Assembly (NCBI RefSeq): GCF_000426645.1
Contig: NZ_AUFT01000001.1
Location: 558,001-622,000, forward strand
DNA: 64,000 nucleotides
DNA from: Nakamurella lactea DSM 19367
GTDB lineage: Bacteria; Actinomycetota; Actinomycetes; Mycobacteriales; Nakamurellaceae
Reading direction: 5' to 3'
The translations under genes were made by a program, and so were the position numbers. Below the pieces are notes generated by a model. The model had not been told where the DNA came from. It searched no databases and was given only the letters and a program-made list of their open reading frames with translations. Below, in pieces: positions 51,839 to 61,900 of the stretch. Position 1 is the stretch's first letter. The number at the start of each line of letters is the position of its first letter.

Positions 51839-54800
51839 TCAGCCGCCGATGCCGTAGCCACGGATCACCTTCTGATCGACCTTGTTTCCCTCGGTGTCGG
51901 TTCCGCTGGCCCAGAAGGACACGGTTGACGCGCCCTCCTTCGGCGCAGAGAACCGGTAGTGATACGTCGATCCGGACGTGCTGACCGGCCTGACCGTGGT
52001 CCAGTGGGAACCGTCGTCGAAGCTGACCCGCAGCTTCAACGTCGCAATCCTGGCCCGAACCGTGTTGTCGAAGGGGTGGTAGCCGGTGATCGTGAAGGTC
52101 CGGGTTCGGCCGGCCGGCACGGAGTTGTCGAGATCGACCCCGGCGTCATAACGAAGGCCGAACACCCGAAGCGGCGCACACGGGGTGGCGTAGAAGGCGA
52201 AGTAGCCCGCCAGGCAATTGGCATACTTTGGCCCGGTGGCCGCCGGAACGGCTGATCTGAACGTCCAGGCAGATTCGACCTGCTGCGGGTAGCTGCTGAT
52301 GTCCCAGGCCCGCCGCGCAGTACCCGTGATGCGATATCTTGCCGGCGCGTCGGGCACCCGGAATGTCACGAACGGGATGGTGAACCAGAGTACGGGGAAC
52401 TTGCGCACCTCAGGAGGTACCACCTTCCCGTTCCGAGTCAGTTGGAATTCGTTGTCCAGCCGACCTGGGGCGACCGCTTTACCGTCCGGACCGACGTAGT
52501 CCGCGAACGGCAGAATCACCGAGCCGGACCGACAGAAATTGCAGGTGTTCACTGCGATCGGCGCGCTCAGTTCAGTCCTCGTGTAGACAGCGGCACCTGG
52601 TACCTGCGGTGCAGCAAACCACTTCTGGGTCCGGGCGCCGGCACGATCGAACACGTCGAGAGAGGATTCCTTCGGCGTGATCGCAGGTTGGTACTGATAG
52701 AGGTCTTCGACGTCCCGGGTCCAACCGACGTCGGCAGTCACCGGGCCGATGTACTCGGTCACTACATCCTGGCTATTCACCTGGACCGGCGCCGGCATGA
52801 CACCCACGACGCCGCTGGGCAGATTCACCTGCCAGGTCAGGGCAGCTTGACCGGGATGCTCGGAATAGATGCGGTCGTCGATGCGGAACAGCTGCCGTTC
52901 GGAGACCTGGTGCCTGGCTACGAAGGTCCCGCTTCTGCTGAAGACGAGTGGATACAGATACTGCGGACTGTCGTGAGCATCGACCGACACCTGCGCCGGT
53001 CGATGCGCCAGACGCGCGGCCAGACTCTTCCCTTCCCGGAATGACAGTCCGAGGGTCGGGATCGGGTACTCCGGCCAGCCGACGGTCTGGGAGTACCCGA
53101 GGAACTCCACGCCGGGCGCGGCGTAGGCGATCACCGCGCGGGCGCCGGCTGCCTGCGCGAGTTGCACGCGGTCCAACGCGTTGCCGGTGCAACCGTTAAA
53201 TGGGCACAGGTCCGTGAGATCGAGTAGCGCGACTTTGCCGCGCAGGTTCGCCTCCGCGAAACCCGCTGCGGTTCCGTTGCCGACCGATACGAGATCGGTA
53301 CTGAACCGGCCGTCCAACATCGCCGGCTCGACATCCGAATACCCGGACCGGCCGTACTCCCGGTACCAAGGATGCAGGGTGATCGCTCTCGAGTTCTGCC
53401 CCTTGGCGTGCACCTTCATGGTGACCGGCGAAGATCCCAGCAGGGTCACCGTGTGAGTGTCAAGGGTGCCGATGGTCGGCCTTGGTACCGGCAGTACCCA
53501 GGCGTGCTGGTGGGGGTAATACACACTGACCGACGGGGCGATCGAGCCGATGGTGTCGATGCCCTTGCGGATATAGCCGGTGTGCAACACGACTGACGTC
53601 GCGGGCTTCGGGGTGGACACCGTCACTTCCTTGGCGCGGCGCAGGTCCAAGGTCACCGTGGTGTCGCCGTCCACCGTGAATTGAGCATTGGTCGCCACGA
53701 TGGCGTTGGCCTGCCCGTCGGCGTCGATCCAGACCACCGGCACGTGGAAGCTCCACGGCCCCGGAACGAGTTGCGTCGTCGTGTCCGGTCCACTATCGCC
53801 GAAGACCGCGTAGCCGAGGTCGTCGCGATCGTCCACTCGCATGAAGATGCCAGTGCCGAAACGGATGTCGTGGGCTCCTGCTGGGGCAATGATGCGGACC
53901 CGGGTGGCAGCCCTGACCGGTGCCACGCTCACCGCCAGGGCCGTAGCCACCTGGACGTCGCCGGCCGGATCGCCGGCCACGATGCGACCCTGGTACCAGC
54001 CGGCCTTCGCCAGGATGGGATCGAAACGAACCGGGACCTCGGCCGTGGCGTGAGCGGGAACAGCGACGCTGGATGCTGCGCTCAGGGTTCCCGGTGGCGC
54101 GACCTGCCCACGCCGGTCCGTGATACTCAGCTGCAGGGCCAGCGTGACCGGACGGTCGGTGTTGTTGGTGTAGGACACATTTCGGGTGACCGGGCCACCG
54201 TCGGCGTCGACCTCACCGAAGCTGATGTTGCCGCCGCCGTAGATGTTCTGCGAAGCGGCCCTGGCGACGTCGAGGCGGCCCGAGCCCTGGCCGAAGGCCT
54301 GGTAGCCATCGTCCTTGCCGGTGCTGACCAGCGCGCCCTTGAGCTGCCGGCCGGTCCAGTCGGGGTGTTGCTGCACCAGCAGGGCGGCCGCCCCGGCAAC
54401 GTGCGGGGTGGCCATCGAGGTGCCGGACAACGTTGCGTAGCTGGTGCCGACCCGCGGACCGAGGTCCGTGCCGGCGGCGCGTGCCGCCGTGATCGAGACA
54501 CCGGGGGCGGCGATGTCGGGCTTCACCGTCCGGAAGTCGGACTTGCCCGCGCCGAAGTCGATTCTCGGGCCCCGGCTGGAGAACTCCGCGAGGTGATCGG
54601 CCTTGTCGACGGCGGCGACCGTGAGTGCCGAGTCGGCGACGCCCGGACTGTTCAACGTCCCCGTTGCCGGACCGGTGTTGCCGGCTGCGACCACGAACAA
54701 CGTCCCGTACTGCGCGGACAGGGCGTCAAGGGCCTGGCTCTTCAGATCGTCGAGCCCGTCGGCCCTCAGCTCCGAGCCGAGGCTGAGGTTCACCACCTTG

Positions 54801-55849
54801 GCACCGTTCTCGGCCGCCCACTCCATGCCCTCGATGATGTCGGAGTCGATTCCGAACCCGGTGTCGGTGAGGACCTTGCCGATCATCAGCTTCGCCTTGG
54901 GAGCGACGCCCTGGTATTTGCCGCCGGAGGCGGCGCCGGAGCCCGCGATGATCGAGGCAACATGGGTTCCGTGACCGTAGGCGTCCTGAACAGACGGCTC
55001 CCGGGTGAAGATCTTGGTCGCCGCGATCCGTCCGGCGAAGTCAGGGTGCTGCAGGTCGATGCCGGTATCCAGGACGGCAACCGCGACCCCCGCGCCGTCG
55101 TAGCCGGCGGCCCACACCTGCGGTGCCCCGACCATCGGCACGCTGGTGTCGAGCGAGGCGGTGACCCGACCATCGAGCCATACCTTGGTGACACCTGCGG
55201 CCAGGGTCGACCGGCCGGACCTGGCGGTCGGCGGGTTCAGCGTGGACCACAGCTGTTCGACGTCGTCCTTCGCCGCCGTCACCACGACGGCGTCGACACT
55301 GGGCAGCGCTGTGCCGGCCTTGGTTGCAGGCAAGGCGGCGGCGGCCTTGGCCAGGCGACCTGACCGGCGGGTCGCGTCGCTGTAGCCGACGATCAGCGGC
55401 AGCGACTGGGTTTCCGCATCGGTGTAGCCGTTGTGCGCCAGGTATGCCACGTCGAACAGCCGCGGGTCGAGCCGATCGGCAGCCAGCAACCCCAGTGCAT
55501 CAGAAGGCACCACGTTCAACTGATCCCCATGACGCATCGTCATGAAGGTGACGGGTAGTCCGTCCGGTCGGGGCGCCGTTGTCACCACCGTTGCCGTCGC
55601 ATCGCCGCCGTCCGCCGCCTGGTGGAATGCGACGACGTCGCCGGTGATCAGCGTGACGGTCACCTCGCCCGCCACCGGAGCCGTCGAGACCGTCGGCTGC
55701 GCAACGCTTTGCGACGCGGTGACGGCCTGCTGCGGCACGGGCGGCGCAGAACGAGTTGCGGCCGTGGCCGAACCACCGAACCCGGGCGTCAGAACGACGG
55801 CGGCAGCGCACCATGCTGCCATCCATCTCCACCGTCTCGCCGATGTCAT
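51839..55849 (-). CDS. large secreted S8 (subtilisin-like) serine protease with PA domain
   Basis: The 1336-residue protein starts with a signal peptide (1-31) and a propeptide-like region (about 60-210). The S8 catalytic domain (about 235-525) has triad Asp261 (VLDTGID), His293 (YGHGTHVA) and Ser478 (GTSMATPHVAG), with Asn391 (AAGN) in the oxyanion hole. A Fn3-like segment (about 540-640) and a PA domain (about 815-910, with LCPFNGCTGNALDRV and its Cys pair) follow; the remaining 400 residues are beta-rich. Resembles the large actinomycete subtilases. ATG at 55849 with GGAG 5 bases upstream. It has no cell-wall anchor or membrane tail, so release to the medium is expected. Divergent from two LuxR-like regulator genes. 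Confidence 0.92.
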   Translation of the reverse strand: MTSARRWRWMAAWCAAAVVLTPGFGGSATAATRSAPPVPQQAVTASQSVAQPTVSTAPVAGEVTVTLITGDVVAFHQAADGGDATATVVTTAPRPDGLPVTFMTMRHGDQLNVVPSDALGLLAADRLDPRLFDVAYLAHNGYTDAETQSLPLIVGYSDATRRSGRLAKAAAALPATKAGTALPSVDAVVVTAAKDDVEQLWSTLNPPTARSGRSTLAAGVTKVWLDGRVTASLDTSVPMVGAPQVWAAGYDGAGVAVAVLDTGIDLQHPDFAGRIAATKIFTREPSVQDAYGHGTHVASIIAGSGAASGGKYQGVAPKAKLMIGKVLTDTGFGIDSDIIEGMEWAAENGAKVVNLSLGSELRADGLDDLKSQALDALSAQYGTLFVVAAGNTGPATGTLNSPGVADSALTVAAVDKADHLAEFSSRGPRIDFGAGKSDFRTVKPDIAAPGVSITAARAAGTDLGPRVGTSYATLSGTSMATPHVAGAAALLVQQHPDWTGRQLKGALVSTGKDDGYQAFGQGSGRLDVARAASQNIYGGGNISFGEVDADGGPVTRNVSYTNNTDRPVTLALQLSITDRRGQVAPPGTLSAASSVAVPAHATAEVPVRFDPILAKAGWYQGRIVAGDPAGDVQVATALAVSVAPVRAATRVRIIAPAGAHDIRFGTGIFMRVDDRDDLGYAVFGDSGPDTTTQLVPGPWSFHVPVVWIDADGQANAIVATNAQFTVDGDTTVTLDLRRAKEVTVSTPKPATSVVLHTGYIRKGIDTIGSIAPSVSVYYPHQHAWVLPVPRPTIGTLDTHTVTLLGSSPVTMKVHAKGQNSRAITLHPWYREYGRSGYSDVEPAMLDGRFSTDLVSVGNGTAAGFAEANLRGKVALLDLTDLCPFNGCTGNALDRVQLAQAAGARAVIAYAAPGVEFLGYSQTVGWPEYPIPTLGLSFREGKSLAARLAHRPAQVSVDAHDSPQYLYPLVFSRSGTFVARHQVSERQLFRIDDRIYSEHPGQAALTWQVNLPSGVVGVMPAPVQVNSQDVVTEYIGPVTADVGWTRDVEDLYQYQPAITPKESSLDVFDRAGARTQKWFAAPQVPGAAVYTRTELSAPIAVNTCNFCRSGSVILPFADYVGPDGKAVAPGRLDNEFQLTRNGKVVPPEVRKFPVLWFTIPFVTFRVPDAPARYRITGTARRAWDISSYPQQVESAWTFRSAVPAATGPKYANCLAGYFAFYATPCAPLRVFGLRYDAGVDLDNSVPAGRTRTFTITGYHPFDNTVRARIATLKLRVSFDDGSHWTTVRPVSTSGSTYHYRFSAPKEGASTVSFWASGTDTEGNKVDQKVIRGYGIGG

Positions 55850-55989
55850 CAATGCTCCGTTCCGTTGGGCCGACCGCCGCCGAAGAGGCGGCTGCACCCG
55901 GACTATCGCAGCGATGCACCACGCGGCGGAACAGCCCGAACCCGCCTGAGTACGCCGTGGCGCAAACAGGACACCGACCGTGAACCCGA

Positions 55990-55995
55990 TAGCGT
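55990..55995 (+). promoter_or_regulatory. -10 box before the first LuxR-like gene, leaderless candidate
   Basis: TAGCGT is followed by 7 bases and then the ATG at 56003, so the message would start at the start codon. No clear -35 box. Confidence 0.35.
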
Positions 55996-56002
55996 GCGGT
56001 TC

Positions 56003-57010
56003 ATGTCGGGAAACCACCACGCTCTTCACGTCCTCGGGATCACCGGCGACGCACTTCGGGTCTACGAAGCACTCCTGGCCAGATCGCCGGCGAGTGCCGA
56101 TGATCTGGCCGGAGTTCTCAACGAGCCGGCTCCGGGCGTGATCACTGGGCTGCTCGCCGATCTCGATCGGCTCGGCTTGGCCACGTCACTTGCCGATCGA
56201 CCGGACGAGCACATTGCCATCCGACCAGACATCGCGATCGAGGCTCTCCTGCTCGGCGCCGAACTGGCGTTGGCCGAAACCCGTCGGGACCTGACGCGGT
56301 TGGCCACTCGTCATCTGGCCTCCCTGGCGGAGCCGGAGTCGGGCATCGGCGTACAGGTGCTGATCGGCGCGGAGAACATCCTGCAATGCCAGGACAATTG
56401 CTTTCGCACCGAACACTCCGACATCTGTTACGTCGATGCGCCGCCCTACATCTCGGACCCCAATCAGCTGAACACCCTGGAAGTCGACCAACTGGCCAGT
56501 GGGTGTCGGGTGCGGGTCCTCTACAACCGAGGGTCGCTGAACCTGCCGACCAGGCTGCCCGATCTGGAAGCCGGGATCAGCGCGGGAGAGGAGGCCCGGA
56601 TCGGGGACCTCCCGATCAAGATGTCGATCTACGACAACACCCAGGCGATCCTGATCGGCGCCGGCAACGGGGTTCCCGAACATGCCCTCTACCTGCGCAA
56701 CCCCATCTTGGTGCGCGGTCTCCGGGATCTCTTCGATGCGAGCTGGGAGGATTCGGTCGGGTTGAAACTCGGGGAGCACACCACCTTCCAGGACCCCGGA
56801 CCGAACGACACCGATCGAATACTGCTGACCAAGCTCGCCGCGGGAGCCACCGATACCGAGATCGGTGCAGAACTGGGCTGGACGGAGCGAACGGTGCGCC
56901 GGCATCTGGTCGCGATCTGCGAGCGGCTCGGCGCCACCACCAGGTTCCAGGCCGGCTACCAAGCGTATCGCCGTGGCTGGCTCCGCGATGCCGATCGGTC
57001 CACGGCATGA
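56003..57010 (+). CDS. LuxR-type regulator with TrmB-like N-terminus
   Basis: A 335-residue protein: N-terminal winged-helix TrmB-like region (about 5-75: ITGDALRVYEALLARSPASADDLAGVLNEPAPGV), a central domain (about 95-250) and a C-terminal LuxR helix-turn-helix (about 270-330: LAAGATDTEIGAELGWTERTVRRHL). Such proteins are typical orphan regulators of actinomycetes. The ATG at 56003 was chosen because a -10 box precedes it; upstream frame overlaps the subtilase start on the other strand. It shares its stop region with the next gene. Confidence 0.8.
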   Translation: MSGNHHALHVLGITGDALRVYEALLARSPASADDLAGVLNEPAPGVITGLLADLDRLGLATSLADRPDEHIAIRPDIAIEALLLGAELALAETRRDLTRLATRHLASLAEPESGIGVQVLIGAENILQCQDNCFRTEHSDICYVDAPPYISDPNQLNTLEVDQLASGCRVRVLYNRGSLNLPTRLPDLEAGISAGEEARIGDLPIKMSIYDNTQAILIGAGNGVPEHALYLRNPILVRGLRDLFDASWEDSVGLKLGEHTTFQDPGPNDTDRILLTKLAAGATDTEIGAELGWTERTVRRHLVAICERLGATTRFQAGYQAYRRGWLRDADRSTA

Positions 57011-57972
57011 TCGCGTTGGATCCGGTGGACCTGGCTGTCTACGAACGGGTGTTACGCCGACCCGGTATCACCGGCGACCAACTGGTCGTGGATCCGGCCG
57101 AATCCGGAGCTGTCGGGGCCGCACTGGACCGATTGCTGCAGAACGGCTACCTCAGTCCGACCGGGACCGGGTACACCGCCACTCCGCCTGCCGCGGCGCT
57201 GGATTCCATCCTCGGCCGGCACGTCAACTCACTGACGAAGGCCAGGGCCTACACCTCGGAGCTGTTGCAGGACAGACAACACGCATTCACCGGTCAGCCT
57301 GCGGTCGTCGAGGTGAAGAGTGCGCCGGGCCTGCACCGGCAGCTCACGCAGATCAGGGCGACGGCCGAGCGGCAGGTCCGGTACCTGGGCGGATCCCCGG
57401 ATCACGACGGACTGACGATCGGTGAGGATCGCGACCTGCTCGCCCGCGGAATCACCGTGCGTGCCATCCACGATCGAAGGATCGTCGGCGATCCGGCCGC
57501 CCTCACCGGTCTGTCCCTGCTGATCGAGAACGGTTACTCGGCGCGGGTCTCACCGCGCATCCCGCTTCGGATCTGTCTGGTCGATGATCGCGTTTGTGTG
57601 GTCACGCTGTCTGCCGCCGAGGCGCCACCGCAAGCCTTGATCGTGAATGCCGGTGTGCTGTTGAACGCACTCGCTGCCTTGTTCGAAATTTGGTGGGCGC
57701 GATCGATCCCGCTGCAGATCCCGAGCGCACCTGCCGAACCCCAGGCCGACCAGCGCGATCCCAACACCGACCATCAGTTGGTCGCAATGATGCTGTCCGG
57801 CTTGACGGATCAAGCGATCGCTCGTCAATTGGGCGTCAGCCCCCGCACCGCCCAGCGCCGCTCGGCAGACCTGATGAGGACGCTGGGAGCGAGCAGCCGA
57901 TTCCAGGCCGGCGTCCAGGCGGCGATTCGCGGGTGGCCAGCACCCGGCAACCGCGACGGCACGCAGCGCTAG
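57007..57972 (+). CDS. LuxR-type regulator, paralogue of the preceding gene
   Basis: A 321-residue protein of the same design: short winged-helix N-terminus (MIALDPVDLAVYERVLRRPGITG), central domain (about 80-230) and C-terminal LuxR helix-turn-helix (about 255-315: LSGLTDQAIARQLGVSPRTAQRRSADL). Sequence similarity to the preceding protein is visible in the C-terminal region, where both have ATTRFQAG/ASSRFQAG. The ATG overlaps the previous stop in ATGA. It converges on the ABC exporter genes. Confidence 0.8.
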   Translation: MIALDPVDLAVYERVLRRPGITGDQLVVDPAESGAVGAALDRLLQNGYLSPTGTGYTATPPAAALDSILGRHVNSLTKARAYTSELLQDRQHAFTGQPAVVEVKSAPGLHRQLTQIRATAERQVRYLGGSPDHDGLTIGEDRDLLARGITVRAIHDRRIVGDPAALTGLSLLIENGYSARVSPRIPLRICLVDDRVCVVTLSAAEAPPQALIVNAGVLLNALAALFEIWWARSIPLQIPSAPAEPQADQRDPNTDHQLVAMMLSGLTDQAIARQLGVSPRTAQRRSADLMRTLGASSRFQAGVQAAIRGWPAPGNRDGTQR

Positions 57973-57996
57973 CCTCCGGCGTGTACGGACGTCGGT

Positions 57997-59859
57997 TCAC
58001 GCGTACGAGCTGGCCTGCATGGTGTACAGCTCGGCGTAGGTACCTCCGGCGGCCATCAACTCCTCATGGCTGCCCACTTCGGCGACCCTGGAGCCGTCGA
58101 GGACCACGATCAGGTCGGCCATCCGCACGGTGGAGAACCGGTGCGACACCAGGATGGTGATCCGCCCGACGTCATGGCCATCGGTGCCCACGGTGCCGGC
58201 GTCTCCTCTGGCCGCGGCGGCGAACCGTTCGAAGAGGGCATGTTCGGTCTCCGCATCCAGCGCCGCCGTCGGCTCGTCCAGCAGCAGCAACAGGGGCCCG
58301 TGGCGCATGTAGCCCCTGGCCAGCGCGAGCTTCTGCCACTGACCGAAGCTGACATCGACGCCGTCGTCCCAGGACGGGCCGAGCTGGGTGGACAGCCCCG
58401 ACGACAGCTCGTCGATCACGCCGGCGGCCCCGGCCCGATCGAGCGCACCGGACACCTCGGCGGTGTCGGCGAGGTGCGGCAGGTCGCCGAGGCCGACGGT
58501 GTCCTGCGCCCGGAACTCCAGCCGGGCAAAGTCCTGGAACGCCCCGGCCAGCCGGTCCCGCCACTGCTGGACGTCGATGTGGCTGATGTCGACGCCGTCC
58601 GCCGTGATCCGCCCGCCGGTCGGCGCGTACATCCGGGCCAGCAGCTTGACCAGGGTCGACTTGCCCGCGCCGTTCTCCCCCACCACCGCGACCACCAACC
58701 CGGCCGGCAACGTCAGGTCGATGTTCTCCAACACCGGTCGCAGGGTGCCGGGGTAGGCAAAGGTCACCGACTCGAAGGTGACGCCGTCCCGCAACCGGTC
58801 CGGCGCCGCCAGCTCGGAGTGGGAATTGGCCGCCGCGGCGAAGTCCTCCAGCCAGCACAGCCGCTGCGCCGAGTCGAGCCAAATGCCGCGCAGGAAGCCG
58901 AGTTCGCCGACCGCGCTGCCCACGTAGGCGGACAACCGGCCGCCGGCGGTGAGCACCAGCACCACGGCGCCGGGTCCGGCGCCGTGCGGCCCGGCCACCC
59001 ACCAGACGGCGGCCACGAAGGCCAGGCCGAAGACCGCCCACGCCGCCGTCAGCCAGCCGGCGCTGGCCAGCTGCACGGTCCGCTGCGGTCCGAACCAGCG
59101 CCACCACGCCTCCCGCCGCCGTCGGAGCAGATCATCCTGGTTGCCGGTGACCCTGAGCTCCTTACCGGCCGGCGCTCCGGTAGCCGTGGTGAACAGGTGC
59201 CGGCCCAGCCGGCCGTGGATGGCGACCGATTCCTCGGTCGCCTTCTCCACCTTCGGCCGCCAGGTCGCCACCACCAACAGCGGCAGGGCGGCGACCGGAA
59301 GGAACAGCAGCAGCGGGTGGATCGCCGCCAGCAATACCGCGACGAAGGCGAGCCGGACCAGCCAGCCGAGCATGGTGAACATCGAGCCGAACAGATGGTC
59401 GAGCGCGAACACCCCGGTCCGCAACACCGCGATCCGGTCCAGATAGCTGGGCCGTTCGTGATGTTCGACAGTGGCCACGCCGGCCTGCAACGCGGCGACG
59501 TGGCCCTGGAACATGATGTTGAGGCGGTCGCCGAGCCGCCGTTTGGTGCGGTCGAGAGTCACCTGCAACGCCCACATCAGGGTGGCCGAGATGGCCAGTC
59601 CGAGGGCACCGACCAGCAGCTGGCCCCGGCTGTGCTCGACGACGCCGTTGGTCATCAATGCCAGCCAGATTGCCACCAGCACATCGGGCAGCGCCTGCAG
59701 CAGGGTCACCGCCAACGACGTCAGCAGCAGTCTGGGCTCCGCCCGATAGCCCAGCCGCAGCACCCGCAGCATCGAGGCCAACGGGGCAGGCATCGGCCCG
59801 GCATCGTCCGCCGGCGGGCCGGCCGCCGCGTCATCCCGAGCATGATCAGAGCGACTCAT
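57997..59859 (-). CDS. ABC transporter, fused permease-ATPase, subunit 2 of a heterodimer
   Basis: A 620-residue exporter half: six-helix membrane domain (about 30-330) and nucleotide-binding domain (about 355-615) with Walker A VGENGAGKSTL, Walker B LLLLDEPTAALDAE and H-loop LVSHRFST. The ABC signature is VSFGQWQ instead of LSGGQ. The ATG overlaps the end of the preceding ABC gene by 14 bases. Heterodimeric exporters commonly carry one degenerate ATP site. Probable substrates: drugs, lipids or peptides; unknown here. Confidence 0.9.
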   Translation of the reverse strand: MSRSDHARDDAAAGPPADDAGPMPAPLASMLRVLRLGYRAEPRLLLTSLAVTLLQALPDVLVAIWLALMTNGVVEHSRGQLLVGALGLAISATLMWALQVTLDRTKRRLGDRLNIMFQGHVAALQAGVATVEHHERPSYLDRIAVLRTGVFALDHLFGSMFTMLGWLVRLAFVAVLLAAIHPLLLFLPVAALPLLVVATWRPKVEKATEESVAIHGRLGRHLFTTATGAPAGKELRVTGNQDDLLRRRREAWWRWFGPQRTVQLASAGWLTAAWAVFGLAFVAAVWWVAGPHGAGPGAVVLVLTAGGRLSAYVGSAVGELGFLRGIWLDSAQRLCWLEDFAAAANSHSELAAPDRLRDGVTFESVTFAYPGTLRPVLENIDLTLPAGLVVAVVGENGAGKSTLVKLLARMYAPTGGRITADGVDISHIDVQQWRDRLAGAFQDFARLEFRAQDTVGLGDLPHLADTAEVSGALDRAGAAGVIDELSSGLSTQLGPSWDDGVDVSFGQWQKLALARGYMRHGPLLLLLDEPTAALDAETEHALFERFAAAARGDAGTVGTDGHDVGRITILVSHRFSTVRMADLIVVLDGSRVAEVGSHEELMAAGGTYAELYTMQASSYA

Positions 59860-61675
59860 GCACGACCTCCTCGCCGTGCTCGTCGACCTCGACGAACCTG
59901 CTGGCCTGCAGCTCGTACATGTGCCGATACCGGCCGCCGAGGGCGATCAGCTCGTCGTGACTGCCGGTCTCGACCACCTGTCCGTGCTCGACAACGCAGA
60001 TCCGCTGGGCCAACCGCACGGTCGAGAACCGGTGCGAAACAAGGATCGTCGTCGTGTCGACGGTGGCCTCCAGCAGGCGCCGGAAGATCTCGTGCTCGCC
60101 GCGCACGTCGAGCATCGCGGTCGGTTCGTCCAGCAGTACCACCTTCGCGCCGCTGCCCACCTTGGCGACCGCTCGGGCCAGCGCGATCCGTTGCCATTGA
60201 CCGCCGGACACATCGATACCGCCCGGATAGCCCTTGGCCATCGGCGTGTCCGGCTCGGCCAGCCGTTCGGCACCGGCGGCGCGCAGCGCGTCGGCGAGCA
60301 GCGCGTCGTCAGCCCCGAGCGGTGCGACGTTCAACCGCAGCGGCAGTTCGTAGCGGACGAAGTCCTGGAACACGGCCGCCAACCGCTCACGCCATCGCGG
60401 CAGGTCCAGGTCGCGCAGATCGACACCGTCGATCTCGATGGCACCGGAATCGGGGTCGTACAGCCGGCACAGCAGTTTGGCGACGGTGGTCTTGCCGGCG
60501 CCGTTCTGGCCGACGATCGCCATCGAGGTGCCGGCCGGAATGGTCAGGTCGAAGTGTTCCAGCACCGGGTGCCCGACACCGGGATAACCGAAAGTCACGT
60601 CCCGGAAACGGATCTCCGGCGCGGACGCGGGCGCAACCGCCCCGCCGGCCGGCCGGCCCGGCGACAGCGCCCCGCCGGCGGCCATCGCCGGTTCCAGCGT
60701 GTTGAGTGCGACCACGGGCGCCGCAGCACCGTCCATCGCCCAGCTCAGTCCGCCGAACGCGGTGGCGCTGGCGCCGAAGGCCGCCCCGGCGTAGGTGACG
60801 ACGGCCTGCAACCCGATCGCGCCGTCAAAGGCCCGGCCGGCCAGCACCCAGAACACCAGCACGTTGCCGGCCAACACGAGCACCAGCGCACCGACCAGCG
60901 AACGTTCCCGGATCTTCGTCGCCCGGTACTGCAGGTCGTGCAGCTGCAGGCGGTGCCGGGTGAACCGCTCCAGCAACCACTCGCCCAGACCGAACAGCCG
61001 AACCTCCTTGGCTGCAGGCGGTTCGGTGGCGAGATTGTAGGCATAGTCGGTATGCCGGCGGGCCGTCTTGACCTCGGCCGTGTTCCGATCGCGCCACACC
61101 CCACTCTCCCGGAGCAGCCAGTGCGTGCTACCCCAGGCGGCCAGCAGCACCAGTGGCGCCCACCAGACCAGGCCGAACAGCACCACCGCCGAGGCGATCC
61201 CGCCGAGCAGCGTCACCAGACCGGCCGCAATGAAGTCCATGTTCAGGTACATCGGCGGGCCGGTCCAGCCCAGATCGAAGTCACGCGCGGTGGTCAGATC
61301 GTTGGTCAGGTCGCCGCGTTCCAGATGACCGATGCCGTCGGGACCGGTGGTTGCCGTCATCAACCGCTCGTTGAGCACTCCGCTGAACCGGTGTCCGAGC
61401 AGCGTGCCCACCACCTGGTGCACCGGCGGCGCCACCTGCGAGGCCAGGAAGACAACCGCGAACCCGACCAACGGCGGGCCGAGTTCGGCGCCCTGCTGGA
61501 CGCTGCCGACCAGCCACCCGGTGGTGACGGCGATAGCCGCCGGGATCAGCGCCCGCACCAGCAGGATCGCCCACCAGAGTGTCGCCATCCCGGTGACGGA
61601 TTTCGCCATCGCCGCGAAGAACTGCCACGACGGTCGCTCCCGCACACTTCCTAGGCTGGCCACCCGGCACACCAT
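59846..61675 (-). CDS. ABC transporter, fused permease-ATPase, subunit 1 of a heterodimer
   Basis: A 609-residue exporter half: membrane domain (about 20-320), then nucleotide-binding domain with Walker A VGQNGAGKTTV, signature DVSGGQWQRIALARA, Walker B VVLLDEPTAMLDVR and H-loop LVSHRFSTVRL. It is the first gene of the two-gene exporter unit. The linker ahead of the ATPase domain is Ala/Gly/Pro-rich (about 330-350). Both halves have catalytic Glu after Walker B. Confidence 0.9.
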   Translation of the reverse strand: MVCRVASLGSVRERPSWQFFAAMAKSVTGMATLWWAILLVRALIPAAIAVTTGWLVGSVQQGAELGPPLVGFAVVFLASQVAPPVHQVVGTLLGHRFSGVLNERLMTATTGPDGIGHLERGDLTNDLTTARDFDLGWTGPPMYLNMDFIAAGLVTLLGGIASAVVLFGLVWWAPLVLLAAWGSTHWLLRESGVWRDRNTAEVKTARRHTDYAYNLATEPPAAKEVRLFGLGEWLLERFTRHRLQLHDLQYRATKIRERSLVGALVLVLAGNVLVFWVLAGRAFDGAIGLQAVVTYAGAAFGASATAFGGLSWAMDGAAAPVVALNTLEPAMAAGGALSPGRPAGGAVAPASAPEIRFRDVTFGYPGVGHPVLEHFDLTIPAGTSMAIVGQNGAGKTTVAKLLCRLYDPDSGAIEIDGVDLRDLDLPRWRERLAAVFQDFVRYELPLRLNVAPLGADDALLADALRAAGAERLAEPDTPMAKGYPGGIDVSGGQWQRIALARAVAKVGSGAKVVLLDEPTAMLDVRGEHEIFRRLLEATVDTTTILVSHRFSTVRLAQRICVVEHGQVVETGSHDELIALGGRYRHMYELQASRFVEVDEHGEEVVHESL

Positions 61676-61715
61676 AGACAGTGCCTACGACAGCCGCTTG
61701 GCCGAACCGGCTGCC

Positions 61716-61742
61716 GGCCCGGCCCGGCCCGGCCCGGCCCGG
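61716..61742. repeat. (GGCCC)5 microsatellite
   Basis: Five perfect copies of GGCCC followed by GG lie in the 225-base gap between the ABC exporter and the M20 amidohydrolase genes. A slippage-prone tract; no coding role. Confidence 0.8.
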
Positions 61743-61900
61743 AGAGTCGGCGGCTCGGGCAGCGTCCCGCAGCCAACCGTGTGATGCTGGCGTGGTGACA
61801 CGTCCGAGACCCGGTGCCCGCCGGTCCAGATTGGTGCTGCTCTCGACGGATGAGCTCCCGGTCGCCGCGCTCGGCGTGACACTCCGACGAGGAGATCCCG

